Made by a program: the position numbers and the translations under genes | The notes under the pieces: generated by a model | The model's database searches: none | The model's input: the letters and a program-made list of their open reading frames with translations, nothing else | Told to the model about the DNA's origin: nothing | Shown here: piece by piece, positions 47,642 to 60,033 of the stretch | Layout of the letters: every line of letters starts with the position of its first letter | How positions within the stretch are numbered: the first letter of the stretch is position 1 | Source: Balaenoptera acutorostrata | Lineage: Eukaryota; Chordata; Mammalia; Artiodactyla; Balaenopteridae | Direction of reading: 5' to 3' | Assembly: GCF_949987535.1 (NCBI RefSeq) | Contig: NC_080067.1 | Coordinates: forward strand, 79,261,985-79,325,984 | DNA: 64,000 bases

Positions 47642-48150
47642 CCCACCTGTGTATTCTACCCAGTGCCTAGCTTTTCCAGTCTGGCTAGTGGGAACAGGCC
47701 CTTTTCCCAGCCCTGTGAGCACCAGGCACTGCTATATCTAATCCTTTTGGGTGGTTCTTTTCCCCAGCCTTGGGTAGTTTCCATACATTCATGTGATGAT
47801 CAGTACTCAGCTTATTACTCAAGGGGGATCTTTTACAGACTTCTGTGGTGCTCTCTCTTCTCTGATGCTCTGTTCTGTGAATTCTGGCCACCTGAGTTTC
47901 CCCAGAGTCTCAGCTCCATCTCTTCAACTCAGAGAGTCCTTTGGGGTCCAACTGGTTCCCTTCCCTCTTCTGTAGCCTGGAAACTCAACCACAGGGCTGA
48001 CCTCCTTTGTTTCCTATCTCCTAGGTATCACTGACCTTTGCATCTTGATGTCTGGTGTCTTCAAAACCATTTTGTATATTTTGTCCATTTTTCTGTTGTT
48101 TCAGTCAGGAGGGTAAGTCTGATCCGTGTTATTCCATCTTGGTCAAAGAT

Positions 48151-49306
48151 GAGGATTTTACTTTAATTCCCTCGTTCCCACCCTGCTACTCATCCCATCT
48201 TCCAGCCCATCCACTCTGGGCATATCTCATTTTTTCTTCAATCTACTGTTCATTGTTTATATTGTTATGGTGTAGTAAACTGTGACTTTTCCTTTCCTGG
48301 GCACCTTTTTGTTCTTCCTGGAGTTGCTTTTTTTGTTTGCTTAGTTTTCTAAGTACTTTTCAATTAATTAAACTCTCCAGTAGCTGTATAAATTTCTCAG
48401 GGTGTCAATTCCATTAGGTATTCTATCAAATTCACCTCTCTGAAGAAGTCTCTTTCAGAGCCTTGTGCCCAAAAGCGGCATGGACTAATTGCTCTCTATC
48501 ACTGATGCTTAGCTGTCCTCCTGGGATCTCCCTTTCAGCATCTTGGGCAGTCCTTCACTGCCTTTCTGTGCCTTTCTCTCCTGTTTCCTATCTTCCCCTT
48601 TGTTGGTTTATTCTCTAGTTTGGTAGAGTACATCCTTTAGTAGCTTCCTGAGAGAGGAGGGTGAAAGAGTGGTAGATTATTTTGAGACCTTGCCAGTCTG
48701 ATACTCAGTCACTTAATTAGCTGAATATAGAGATCTAGGCTGGAAATTGCTTTCCTTTGGAATCTTAAGGGCATTGCTCTTAAGTTCCAGAGTTAACATT
48801 AATGTCTAAAATCATTCCCAATCCTTTTTGTGGAACTTGTGTTACACCGTTGCCCAGGAGTTTGTAGCATCTTTTCTTTATCTCCAGTATTCTTTAATTA
48901 TGTAGCTTGGTGTGGGCTTTTGCTCTCCATTGTGGAAGATACTTTATCCTCCAACCCTTCTATTGTGATTTTAGCAATTTGAACAGCAGTAAGTGTCTGT
49001 TGATATTATTTTATCCCATGGCATGGATGAGGTAGACACAAAACTACTAAATTCAACTTAAGTTTTAACAGAAACATTGGAATAATGGATTAGGATTTTT
49101 GGCTAGGGAGATATCCACATTTCACTTTAAAAAAATCCTTTATTTTTTTTAAAGGACTTGCTAAAGTTTTAAGGTCCAGATTTTTTTTTAATTAGAAAAA
49201 TTAAGATAAGTGTGTGAATCTAATAAGGAAAAAATTCTCAGAATGAATTTTTGGAAATTTAGTAGAATGATTTCTCCATCCACTGACATTAATGGGACTT
49301 AGCATT
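48151..49306. other. Intergenic, old repeat text without clear family
   Basis: The part around 48,590-48,930 (GATCTAGGCTGGAAATTGCT, then TATGTAGCTTGGTGTGGGCT) resembles an old L1-type 5' region in reverse, but I cannot name it. No gene is seen. Confidence 0.4.
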
Positions 49307-49321
49307 AAGAACTACCATCTG

Positions 49322-49631
49322 GGGCTTCCCTGGTGGCGCAGTGGTTGAGAATCTGCCTGCCAATGCAGGGGACACAGGTTCGAGCCCTGGCCTGGGAGGA
49401 TCCCACATGCCGCGGAGCAACTGGGCCTGTGAGCCACAATTGCTGAGCCTGCGCGTCTGGAGCCTGTGCTCCGCAACGAGAGGCCGCGATAATGAGAGGC
49501 CCGCGCACCGCGATGAAGAGTGGCCCCCACTTGCCGCAACTGGAGAAAGCCCTCGCACAGAAACAAAAACCCAACACAGCCATAAATAAAATAAATAAAT
49601 AAAATTGGCTTTGCCATAAAAAAAAAAAAAA
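49322..49631 (+). mobile_element. CHR-type SINE, copy 10
   Basis: It starts GGGCTTCCCTGGTGGCGCAG and ends in a 17-A tail. The perfect duplication AAGAACTACCATCTG lies at 49,307 and 49,632. Confidence 0.95.
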
Positions 49632-49784
49632 AAGAACTACCATCTGTATAGTAAATAGTCCCATAAACTGATGCTCATGGCCATGATGAGAAGGGCCTTC
49701 TGAAAGAGTGGTCAGTGTCAACAATGGGAAAGAATATTTGAAAACAGGACTGTTCTGGCCAGGACCAATGATTGGCGCAGTTAC

Positions 49785-50160
49785 AGGCTTTCTCCAGAGC
49801 AGCAGTTTTCGACCCCAGTATGGATTCATCTGCAGAGATTTCAAGATATGATGCCTGAGTCTCACCTAGACCAAGCTGATTAGAATCTCAGTGGGCGGGG
49901 CCCACACACCGCCACTTTCTTACCTCCCAGGTGATTTTAATGCACAGCCAGTGCAAAGAACCACTGCTCCAGGGTTTAGCAGAGACCCTTGCTTCCTAGA
50001 GTATGGTCTAAGGACCAGAACATTATCACTGGGAGCTTGTTAGAAATGTAAAACTTAGGCCCTACCCCATATCTATGGAATCCGAATCTGCATTTTAACA
50101 AGATTCCCCCAGGTGATCTGTATGTGCATTAAAGTTCATGAAATACTGCCTCATTTATCC
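49785..50160. mobile_element. MER5A/MER20-like relics
   Basis: The first relic (49,785-49,975) has GAATCTCAGTGGGCGGGGCC and GTGATTTTAATGCACAGCC. The second (49,995-50,140) has GGGAGCTTGTTAGAAATG, GGCCCTACCCCA and ACAAGATTCCCCCAGGTGAT. Both resemble hAT-Charlie non-autonomous elements, heavily diverged. Confidence 0.6.
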
Positions 50161-50337
50161 ATTCAGCAAATATTTATGAGCACCTGCTGTGGGCCAGACT
50201 TTGTTGGTTGGGGTGAGGATGGGTCTGTTGAATTTTTTATGTTTCCTGTCATATTTGTAATTTCTTATTCCCCCTATTAAAAAATAATAATATTCTCTTC
50301 TTGTTTTATAGATACAACATCTTGTCTCTCTGAGGAT

Positions 50338-50635
50338 TTTTTTTTAAATTTTATTTATTTATTTATTTATTTATGGCTGTGTTGGGTCTTTGTTTCTGTG
50401 CGAGGGCTTTCTCTAGTTGCGGCGAGCGGGGGCCACTCTTCATCGCGGTGCACGGACCTCTCACTATCGCGGCCTCTCTGGCTGCGGAGCACAGGCTCCA
50501 GACGCGCAGGCTCAGCAATTGTGGCTCACGGGCCTAGTCGCTCCACGGCATGTGGGATCTTCCCGGACCAGGGCTCGAACCCGTGTCCCCTGCATTGGCA
50601 GGCAGATTCTCAACCACTGCGCCACCAGGGAAGCC
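50338..50635 (-). mobile_element. CHR-type SINE, copy 11 (stacked pair)
   Basis: Reverse orientation. It is flanked by CTCTGAGGAT at 50,328 and 50,636. It lacks the 15-base internal repeat of copies 1, 6 and 7. Confidence 0.95.
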
Positions 50636-50645
50636 CTCTGAGGAT

Positions 50646-50954
50646 ATATATATATTTTTTTTTTTTAATTTTTATTTATTTATTTATTTATGGCTGTGTT
50701 GGGTCTTCGTTTCTGTACGAGGGCTTTCTCCAGTTGCGGCAAGCGGGGGCCACTCCTCATCGCGGTGCGCGGGCCTCTCACCATCGCGGCCTCTCTTGTT
50801 GCGGAGCACAGGCTCCAGACGCGCAGGCTCAGTAGCTGTGGCTCACGGGCCCAGTTGCTCCGCGGCATGTGGGATCCTCCCAGACCAGGGCTCGAACCCG
50901 TGTCCCCTGCATCGGCAGGCAGATTCTCAACCACTGCGCCACCAGGGAAGCCCC
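50646..50954 (-). mobile_element. CHR-type SINE, copy 12 (stacked pair)
   Basis: Reverse orientation. It is flanked by CTCTGAGGATAT at 50,636 and 50,955, so the left flank is the right duplication of copy 11. The sequence between the copies contains a short TA run. Confidence 0.95.
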
Positions 50955-50969
50955 CTCTGAGGATATTAA

Positions 50970-53900
50970 TGAGCATTTTCTGTCAGAAATTTCCTTCTCC
51001 TGCATAGTCTGTATTTCTTCTCAGTTGCTTTTTTCTGTGTGTTTTGCTCGCTCTTCCACGTTAGAGGCTTTCCTTGGGTGTCCAATAGTTTTTTGTCATC
51101 TGCTCTTGACTACAGGCACTGGGTGGCCTTGTTGACTGAGCTTCTTTGTACGGTGGCCTGGCTGCTTGGTTTGTGGAGAACTCCCAATGTTGGTTTCTTT
51201 ATATCTTTCTTGGCCTGATCAGAGTCCCCAGAAAGGACGCTCCTGTCTTCTGCCAGGAGGTGGAGGCCTGGCTCCATGTTCCTGGAGGGAGTCGAGGAGG
51301 GGACTGAGATCTCCACATCTATGTGTGCTTTCCTTGTTAGGTCCGTGGCACCCCGCTCTCAGCCAAGCCTGCTGCGCCAGTGCAGAGGCCTGCACTTTTA
51401 CCCCTGAAGGGAAATCCCGATTCTGCCGGGTGGTACCGGGGCAGCAACCCAGTGGCTTTGTACTGGGGAGGGAGTCCCGGGGGGTCTTACGGCTTCTTAA
51501 ACAGCTTTTGACTAATCCTCTGTATTTTTAGCACCTGTTCTTCTTCTAGAGGTTTCTGGGGCTTCTAGTTCCCAGGCCTTTTGAGGATTCTGGGGGGTCA
51601 ATCAGGTCCTTTTCACCTTGGGATTGGGGATTTTCTCAGGTCTGCTCTCCATAGTCACTGGCCATCTGCTTTCCAGCTTCCAAAGCTATGTTGTGGTTTT
51701 CTCTTCTACTATTCTTCCCGTCCTTAGGGACTTTTGCCCTTCAGAAAAGTTCTCTTTCGATAATTTTGGCTTTGGTGGGGTTTTGGGAAGGAGTGAAATT
51801 ATGTGCATCTGTGCAATCTATCTTTTCCTGGAGCCTCTATTCCCTCTTTAAACTTCCTCGCAGAATCCATGAATTCATTCAGTATCTAGTATATATTCAA
51901 CAAATAAGACTCCAGCTCTGCCCTCCATGAGCCCAAATCCTTGAACCGAGCAGTTTCGTGTCCAATTGTACATGGACTGAATTCTGGTTCACCTGTTAAC
52001 TCTCCAGTAACGGGTGACCCTGGTCACCTCTCCAGAGCCTCAGTTTCCTCATCTGTAAAATGTGGATAATGTAGGGTAGTGGGGGGGGAGGTTAATCAGG
52101 CAATGAAAGATAAAACTTTTAGTAAAGAACTTGCACACAGTGTCTTTTTGAGGACCTAAATCGTGACTTCTCCTCCTTCATAGTCCCCCAAACCTAGCAC
52201 AGGGTGAGCACACAGTCAGTATGTGGTGAGTGACTAAAGAGGCGGGTGGGGTGAGAGGTTTGGCCTGGGCCCTCCTTCAGCAGCTCTAGGTCCTGGGAGC
52301 CAAGGGCTTCTGCTGGATGTGAGAACTCTAGCTTCTTCCTGTCTCTGCCTCTCCCCTGGATGTTGTGTCTCCTCCTGAGGCAGGTTCTCCCCTCGGGCCC
52401 CTGACCTTTATTAGTCCCTGACCTTGGCAGGGCTGCCGCTCCATGGCCAGAGAGGAACCACCGTTGCTCTGAACTGCTCCCCAGCTCCTAGGGATCCATT
52501 CCCTATGACGGCTTCTTAGGTGCCTCAGACCAGGCATGTCCCTTCCCTTTCAGGGTCTCAGTTTCTTTATCTCTAAAATGGGTGGGATTTAAGGTATCTT
52601 AAATATTTTGCAGTCCCTGACATCTCTCTCGCTTCCAGGTTCGGACCCTTTCTGTCCCTGGCCCAGCAGCCCACCCTGCGCTGGATGTTCCTAGCTCCTG
52701 GGGTTCTGGTGTGGGCGCTGTCCCAAGGGAATGAGCAGTCCCTCTCACAGAGTAAATGCTCTCCAATTCACAGCTCTGGGCCCACCCCACCTCCAGGGCC
52801 CAACAATAGGCCCCTTCAGCTCTAGGCTCTTGCTGAGGGGGTGGGGGGAGTGGGGTGAGGCCTGAGCTGGTAGGCAGGGTGACCAGCTGGGAGGCCTCTG
52901 CCCAGCCTTGGAAGAGCCCTGGGAGTGGCTGGCTGCTGGGAGCCAGACTACATCCTTCCTCTCTTCCCGGGAGCCTCGGCTGCCGGGCCTTGGTGCCGGG
53001 GGAGGATGCTTGGGCCAGAGGATGGTGAGACGCAGCTCTCTGCAGTACCCTGCATCCCAGCCCTGTCACTCGGGCGTGAGTGGTGCGCGTGTGCAAGAGA
53101 CCCAGACAACTGCAGGAATTTACCCACTGTCACACTTGAGTGGTGTTTATGTGCGGGGGAGGGATGCTCCAGGAATGTGTTAGGGCTCTCAGTGTCCTGT
53201 CTCTGGGTGTCAGGGTTGGCACACTGGTCTTTCACTGGTGGAGCGTGAAACAGCTAAAAAATACTTTCAAGACCAAGTTGGTAGATGTGGGGAGGTACTG
53301 GGTTCAGTGAGGGTCTGTGTTGTGGTGTTTAGTCAGGTTCTTTCCTTTCCTCTCTGAAGGTTACACCTCCTTCTCTGCTGGAGTCAAAGGAGATGAGGCA
53401 CAGGAGGGTCCCTGTATCTGGTGTGTCTGCCCCTGCTTCTGTGCCCTGCCTTTCCACCTTCTGACCCCCCTGTCTCCCTCCTCTCTCTGCGAGGCTGGGA
53501 TGCCTGACAAACCAGACCTCCTGCCCATCGATCAACCCTGTGGTATCCCCAGCTCTCCCTCCGCAGTCTGATGAGAAGGCAGCCTTCAGTCAAAGCTCTC
53601 CCTCTGCCTTGAGGGACTGCTGTGTTGTCCCCGGGGCTGAAATAGCTTTGTGGGAGCAAAGTAGCTTAGTGGTTCTGGGACAGGAGTAGCTGTAATGAGA
53701 TTGGCTGCCCTTCTTCCCACGAAGGTGCTTGCTTTTCTGGATTCGAAATAATGGGGGGAAGCAAAGCCAGGGCCGACAAGGGCAACCAGACTTATTCCTG
53801 GTATTCACTGGACATAAGGAGGTACCAGCTCACTGGAAAAGAGACAGGCCTCCTTTCCCCAGTGTCTGTCACAAAGGCTTGAAGTCCCTTTCAGCAGACT

Positions 53901-56400
53901 CTCTTGACCAGGTGCCTTGCCAGATTCTTCTTTCAAGGTGACAGATATAAACAGATGGTTACAATGTACAAACTACAAGAGGTGCGTACATAGGGCTCCT
54001 TCAATAGAATTATGTATTAATACAGAGTGCTACAGAAATAGTACCCTTTAAGGATTAGAGCATGATGGATAATTAAAATTTTTTTCATTCTTTTGGCTAT
54101 TTTCCACGTGTAGTATTATGTGTTTATACTGCTCTTGTTTTCAAACATACTTTAACAAGATAACATGGGAAGCAATGGCAAAAAGAACCGTTTGGGGATA
54201 GGAAATGGGAATTTACAAAGGAGATGACGTTTTATTTGGGTCTTGAGGGATGTGTAGGAGTTCATCATGAAGAGAAAAGAGTATCACAAAGAATAGCTCA
54301 AAGACATTAAAATTAAAGAAGATGGTGTGTCTAGGGAAGGGCAAGTATTTGACTTGGTTGGAATATGGAGACGTTTGAAGGAAATGATAAGAGGTGGAGG
54401 TGGACAAATAGGCAAGGGATGGATCCTGAAGGGCCTTGTATTTGGCTCAGTGAGGAATTACAGAAGGATGTAAGCAGGAGAGGAACTTCGGATCTGTGTT
54501 CAGATGACAGTATAACAATAGGGAACTATGTGCTAGATGCTGTGCTAAGTGTGCCATTCATGATCTCATTGAGTTTGCACTTTATGAAGGACGTACTGTT
54601 TATTCCCATTTGCAGATAAGGAAATTGAGGCTTAGAGGTTAAGGCATTTGCCCAGAAGTCGTCTGAATAGAGAGTGATACAGCCAAGATTTCAGCCCAGG
54701 TCTGCCTGACTCTTGTCCCAAAGGTATTGATGGGAGGAGTAATGAGGAGGCAGAAACAACAAGATTTTGTGGCCTGCCCAGTGGGGAAAGAAGGGAGTTA
54801 TGGCTGGGGAGCCAGGGGTGAGGTGTCTAGCCTAGGTGGCTGGTGTTGGCTTGTGATGTTTTCAGTCAGGATATAAGAGCACACGTAAGCTAGGTTTAAG
54901 GCGGGGGTTGATGAGCTCAATTTGGGCATGTAGAATTTATGGTACCATTGCATCCTCCTGGTGGAGCTGGCTGTAAATGTCTAGAAGCATGGGTGTAGAG
55001 CTTCTAGAGCTCAGGAATGGAGACAGACAGCACATGGTGCTAATTGGAGCCCTGGGAGGAGAGGAGGTGACCCCCAGGGAGGGAAGAGAAGGAAGGGCGA
55101 GTTCCAAAGTGTTAGGAAATATCCACAGTTAAGGAGAAGGGTGAAAAGCTCTCAGGGTTAGACTCAGGGCCTGTGGGCTCAGCACTGCTGGCAAATATGC
55201 CTCAGCCTTGACTGTCCTCAGGGCCTCAGCTGCCAAGCTCCCCTGGAAGGGAGTGGGCCACTGTGGCCTGGAGATGGAGAGGGTGTGGACAGCCATGGTA
55301 TGTGTCTGAATCACCCCCTTCTCTCCCTTGGCCCGTGGCCAGCCTCCTCCCCAGGCCAGTGTGATTTCAAACCTGGGATGACCTGAAGGTGTGGGGTTAC
55401 CTGGTACAGTTCCCTCTGGGATGAAGTCCCAAGGGGAACCAGCCTGGCCTTGGTCCAGAAGCTTGGGCGCTGCACACAGAGGGGTGAGTTGAGGTTGACT
55501 GGGCTTGGTGGGGCTGGCATGTGTAGGCAAGATAATCCTCTGGTTGGGAGAGGAGCCATAAGCCCCCCTCCTTCTCCTCCCCAATATGTTGTTTTCCCTC
55601 CAGGGCCTGGAGAAGAGGGAGGGCAGAGATGGGAGAGAGCTGGCCTGGCATATATTCCTGAGAATACGGTAGATTGTTTTGGAAAAATCTTCTTGGCCGG
55701 AAATTACATGTCACGCCTGCTCCTCAGTGTGGATTTGTAACTTGACTGATGCTGTTGGAGAGCCTGGGGGAGGGGAGTGGACAGCAGAGGCAGGCTGGTT
55801 CCTGGGCCACTACCGGCTCCCTTTAGAGATAAGGGGGCAAGTTGTAGACCAGAGGGTGTACACGTGGGGTGGATTCCCCAAATCCTAGAGGCAGTTTGGA
55901 TCTTGTGGGTATCTTGTAATAGGATGGCATTCGGAGGCAGGGGCCTTGTGGAGGGAGGAGGTAGGGAGAAAGCAGGAAGGGGGAATGGTTTAGATCAGAC
56001 CCTTTATCCAACCAGGAGAAGAAGGGGTCTGTGGGCCTGGCATTTTCAGCCTCTCTTTCTTGACAGCCTCCTGAGTGTTCGTGCAGCTGCTCCCAAAACC
56101 AGTTTCTGCCATAGCTGCAGTAAGGTGCAGAGGAGCTTCTGCCTAGAATAAACACCCTGCCTGGCAGGGTCATCCCCTATGCCAACGCGCTTCAGCTGGA
56201 GAAGGAGCTTTTGAAGAGAGTGAGCCTTATGGGAACTCACCTAGTGCCCACCCGGGGTCTCCTTCCTCAGTCTTGAGGTGGAGTGTGTGTGGGGGGAGGA
56301 GTGGAGAGTAGAGGTGTCTCAGCATTTCCCGCCTCCTCTGCCCCAAACCCCCAAGGGGTGAGGGTGCCCTGAGCTCAGCCCTAAATACCTGGTACTGAGG
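50970..56400. other. TNK2 upstream region, mostly unique
   Basis: MIR relics lie at about 51,975-52,090 (CTCAGTTTCCTCATCTGTAA) and 52,540-52,600. At about 54,365-55,110 there is an old interspersed repeat whose family I cannot name, including CAGATAAGGAAATTGAGGCT. Many short open frames exist on both strands but none shows domains, consistent splice sites or codon bias. I find no gene here. Confidence 0.5.
51975..52090 (+). repeat. MIR SINE relic
   Basis: It has GGACTGAATTCTGGTTCACC followed by GAGCCTCAGTTTCCTCATCT and GTAAAATGTGGATAATG, the usual MIR 3' half. Confidence 0.7.
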
Positions 56401-57480
56401 AGTCAGTGGAAGCTTCAGATGCCATTGGAATGAGAGGGTGTGCGTGTGGCACCTTGGGGCCTCTGCAGTGGGACTTCCTCCACTAGCAATGTCCTCATCC
56501 TGGCACTGGGTGACAGCCCTGCGTGGACACGTGTTGGGGCAGCTCCTGCGGGAGGGAGTGTGGGCACTCGCACTCTTCTGAGCCCAGAGAGGTCAGCCAC
56601 AGTGCTCTGCCCAGCCCCGAGCTCCCGGCCTCCCCCCCAACCACAACGCGCAGTCTTGGGGGCGGGGCGGGTGGAAGTGCAGGCGGGGAGAAGTCCAGGC
56701 CGGTGAGAAGAGGCGTGGGCTGCGGAGGGCTGAGGTCTCCCTCCCAGGGCGGATGCGGGGGGCGTGGCTTCCACTGCGGAGAGGAGTGGGCTGGGCAGGT
56801 TCCCCGGGCCTGAGTGGAGTGCGGAACGGCAGCGCACCAGGGAGCCTGGCAGGTGGGCGCATGCTTGGAGCCAGGTGGAAGCTGGGCTGGTGGAAGGAGA
56901 GGGGTCTAGAGGGAGGGGTCTCAGGTCGAGTTAGGATGGGGGCTTCTCTTCTGTGAGCTTCTTGGATGGACCCCCCCCTTGTCATGGAGTATGGGGGCCC
57001 TTGAGTCCCCAGGACCTGATCGGTGGCTGTGGATCTCTGGGGTCCTGGAGGGACCTCACCTGGCTTTCTGGGGGGACAGCCTGCGCTGCGGAGAGGCGGC
57101 TCCTTGGAATGGAGGCTGTGCACGGGATTGGGGGAGGGGCAGCCGCAGGCCCAGCGGGAGAGACCGCTACCACCAGGCTCTGCTCCCTCGCTCTGGCTGC
57201 AGGTGGCAGATATGGGGCTGTGGGGTGCGCGCGGGCCCGAGGACTGGGCCTTCCCTTGGCTGAGGTGCTTTAGCGGCCCCTGCCCTTCTGGAGGATGCTC
57301 GAGGCCTGGCCCTTCAGGACGCAGGGCAGTGACGCTGCCGGTGCGCTGGAGGGGCGGGGACTGCAGGAGGGCTCTGCTCCCCTCCCGGGCCCTAAAGCCC
57401 GGAGTTTGGGTTCCGAGGGTGAGAGATTTGCATATCTGCGCCTAACTGAGGCCGAGGAGGGACAGCAGGTAATAGGGGAA
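56400..57480 (+). promoter_or_regulatory. GC-rich, CpG-containing block, possible TNK2 promoter
   Basis: GC boxes occur at 56,659 (GGGGGCGGGGCGGG) and 57,350 (GGAGGGGCGGGGAC). An octamer-type ATTTGCAT lies at 57,426. A GTAATA donor follows CAGCAG at 57,468. This could be a distal non-coding first exon of TNK2. No coding frame is claimed. Confidence 0.45.
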
Positions 57481-57951
57481 ACATGGGAGATAGCCAGGTA
57501 GCCGGGCCCTAGACCGCATCGTCTGCTGGTGAGCTGAGGGAAGCCTCTCAGGAGTGAGGGGTATCTGTGAGCCTGGCCCCAGGACAGATCCTGGGGGCTG
57601 GGATGCTGGGTAAAGAAGGGTGATGTGTTTGTGTGTTGGGTGGGGCGGGGCGAGTCAGTGGTGGTGAATTCCTGTTGCTGACATCTGCTTCAGTATCTCT
57701 GAGTCCTTGGGACCCAATTAAGCTGCCCTTTGGGCTTGCTTCAGCACTGCAGGGGAGCCCCGAAAGCACTGCCAGGATGTGGGTTTAGTGCTTTATGGAC
57801 ACTGAGTCCCTGTGCCCTGGACATTCCCTCTTACTGGCTTTATGAATCTGCGTATTAAGCCAAATGTCCCTGTTTGCTTTGGAAAACATGATCATGGTAT
57901 TTATGGGTCGTCTTCCCTTCCCCTTGGAGATCAAGCACTTTCTCTCTTGAC

Positions 57952-57963
57952 CAGTAGAGGGCA
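57952..57963 (+). promoter_or_regulatory. CTCF-like core motif
   Basis: CCAGTAGAGGGC fits the CTCF core at all constrained positions and is oriented the same way as the site at 33,350. It lies upstream of the TNK2 5' exon. Binding is inferred. Confidence 0.5.
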
Positions 57964-57969
57964 GTCACT

Positions 57970-59560
57970 GACAGGACGAAGCGGGGTGGGGGTGGCAGTG
58001 AAGAAGAGGTCCAGGAGCTGGCCTGACCTCTGACCCCTGACCATGCTTTGCTTTTCTCCACAGCCTCCCACAGCTGGATTGCTGAGCAAGCTACTGAGGC
58101 TTGTTCTTACCTGATGTGCAAGGGAACAGGCAGGCATGGGGTGCTGGTGGATTTGGGGCACATCTTTCAGGGGTGGCTATAATTTTCAGTCTGGCCATTC
58201 CAATCCAGCAGTCCCCCAACTTGCGGTAGAGGGAATAATCCTGCTTAAATTGTCCCCTGAAGTCAGGTCCCTGGATCTCCTTCAGAATGGTGCTTTGTGG
58301 GAAATAAGCAATAGGCTTCTCTGTGCTGTGGGCGTTGTGAGGCAGCGTTTGCAGGAAGGTCAGCTCCAGTGTGACCTTGACCCGACCTCATCTTGTCCAT
58401 TAGCTCTGATTCCATTCTCAGACTGGTGATTCATTGGCACCAAAGGGAGGCTGCACCTGGCTGGCCTCACAAGCTTTGGGTGGTGGTGGATCACAGGGAG
58501 ATGGGAAAGAGGGACTGATTGCTGGGGGGTGTCCCGTTTCCCCCCTCCCTGAGTCAGATCTGGAAACGGCTGTCCCTGCAGGCACCTCCCTGCCAGGGAG
58601 GTCAAGCACTGAGAGAGAGGCCCTGGAAAGAGCCTGGGATGCTGACTCCCCAAAACTCAACCCCAGCTGCCTACTCCACCAGCCAGCTGGGACTCCCAGA
58701 GCTGGTGACCAGCTGGATAGGGACAAGAGAGTAGTGTGCAAGAAACAGGGGCTCCCTGGGCATGGCTGGGAGGGGGGTGCTGAGGGAGCCTGAGAGGACT
58801 TCCTGCAGCTGTCAGGTGTTTCTGGGGGCTGTAGCGAGGGGGATGTAAGAGCAGCTGGCGCCCTTGAGGAGGGCCAGAGGGATCACTTGTCAGCTCTAGG
58901 AATGTGTGGGTTCCACGGGGGCTTCATGGGGTGACTGCAGTTCCCTCTAGCTGGGGCTGTTGTCTGTGTGTGTAGGTGCTATTCAGGAGACATCCTATAG
59001 CCCGGAATCCTCTAGCTTTGGCTGGGGGCATCGCAGGGTTTAGGGGCGTATTTGTGTGTTTTGAGGGGGCTTTGGATCTTGGCCAGCTGGACTGGGAGAT
59101 TCTTCCCCCCTCCCCGGCTCTTGGCTGGACTGCCCCGCTCTGGCAGGCTGCCGGACTCCTATTTCCGTCGGGCACCAGGGTAACAGGGCCACATTAGGGC
59201 CTGAGCCAGGAGACGCCCAGCCAAGGCTGGGACTGGGAGATGGGGGAGGGTCTCCGAAGGGTCTGCCTGCAAGGTCCAGGAACAACTCTCAGGTGTCCAA
59301 GCCCCCAACTCAGGCTGTGCACTAAGCCCTCACAGCCCCAGATAAGCGCGTACGGCCTCTTTGTATATTGCTGCCTGATTGACCTAGCCCCCACCCTAAA
59401 ATCCCAGGGGTTGTCTGCAACTCTGGGGGCTGGCGTGGAAGCCAGAGACAGGGGCCTTGTGTGCGGGGAGGAGGTGGGGGCAGCGCGGGTGGCTGGGAGG
59501 AAGAGTCCCCCCATTCCCGCCGCCCTCTTGGCAGTGATTCAGAAAGGTCCTTTTTCAGCC
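57970..59560. other. TNK2 upstream, unique sequence
   Basis: No repeat family or gene is recognised. G-rich and C-rich runs are frequent, as expected close to a promoter. Confidence 0.4.
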
Positions 59561-59955
59561 AGTGTCAGAGCTGCTCAGCTGCGGAGGGAGGGGGGAGGGA
59601 GGCGGGCTGGCGGGGGAGCCAGGGAGTAGGGCTGGAGCTGTGACCACTGTGCTGGAGAGAAGACAGAGAAACAGGACCAAGGACCCAGGCTGCAGTCAAC
59701 CGAGAGAAGAACTAACTCTCTCCTGCCAGGGTAGCCAGCTGTGGAAACAGCTGTAGAGCAGAGAAAAGGGGACCACCCTATTCTTCTGCTCCATTTCCCA
59801 CCCCTGGTGTGGGATTTGGGGGGCCTCTGGGGCAGACCTCTGGCCAACTTCCCTTCTGGGCAGAACCTGAAATTCAGGAGCTGAGACCACTGCCCACCCC
59901 CACCTCCTCGGGCCAGAGCCCCGGTGACCTGGTCAGGGGGTCCAGCTCCGTGGAG

Positions 59956-60033
59956 ATGCCAGCAGCTCGTCGGTTCCCTGGCCTAGAGCTCTCCTTCCCT
60001 CTTCTGGCCAGACTCCGGCGGAGACTCTACACA
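59956..60033 (+). CDS. TNK2: TNK2 alternative 5' coding exon
   Basis: The ATG at 59,956 opens 26 codons reading MPAARRFPGLELSFPLLARL then RRRLYT, ending at a GTGAGT donor. Joined in phase 0 to the acceptor at 63,222 it continues RLGSSS and then into MQPEEG, so it adds 32 residues before the standard ACK1 start. The stretch is basic and leucine-rich. The frame stays open upstream to an ATG at 59,809, but the Kozak context (G at -3) and compactness favour 59,956. Upstream bases from about 59,570 are likely 5'UTR. Confidence 0.7.

Larger units (their letters stand above)
44031..48150 (-). mobile_element. Old, long L1 (or two joined), antisense, with 5' end
   Basis: A second reversed L1 3' end starts near 44,031 (TTGTGGTAAAATATACACAA). 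Reversed ORF2 text runs to about 45,450. From about 45,930 the sequence is the reversed 5' region of an old L1 (GACTTCCTTTAACATTTATT, then GCAATTTGATTATGATGTGC). It ends at TTATTCCATCTTGG (48,130), the reverse of the L1 5' start. Three SINEs are inserted in it. Confidence 0.72.

Noticed and set aside
52599..53571. Several open frames of 80-165 codons on both strands upstream of TNK2
   Set aside because: No domains, no agreement of splice sites and no strand preference. They look like chance frames in GC-rich DNA.
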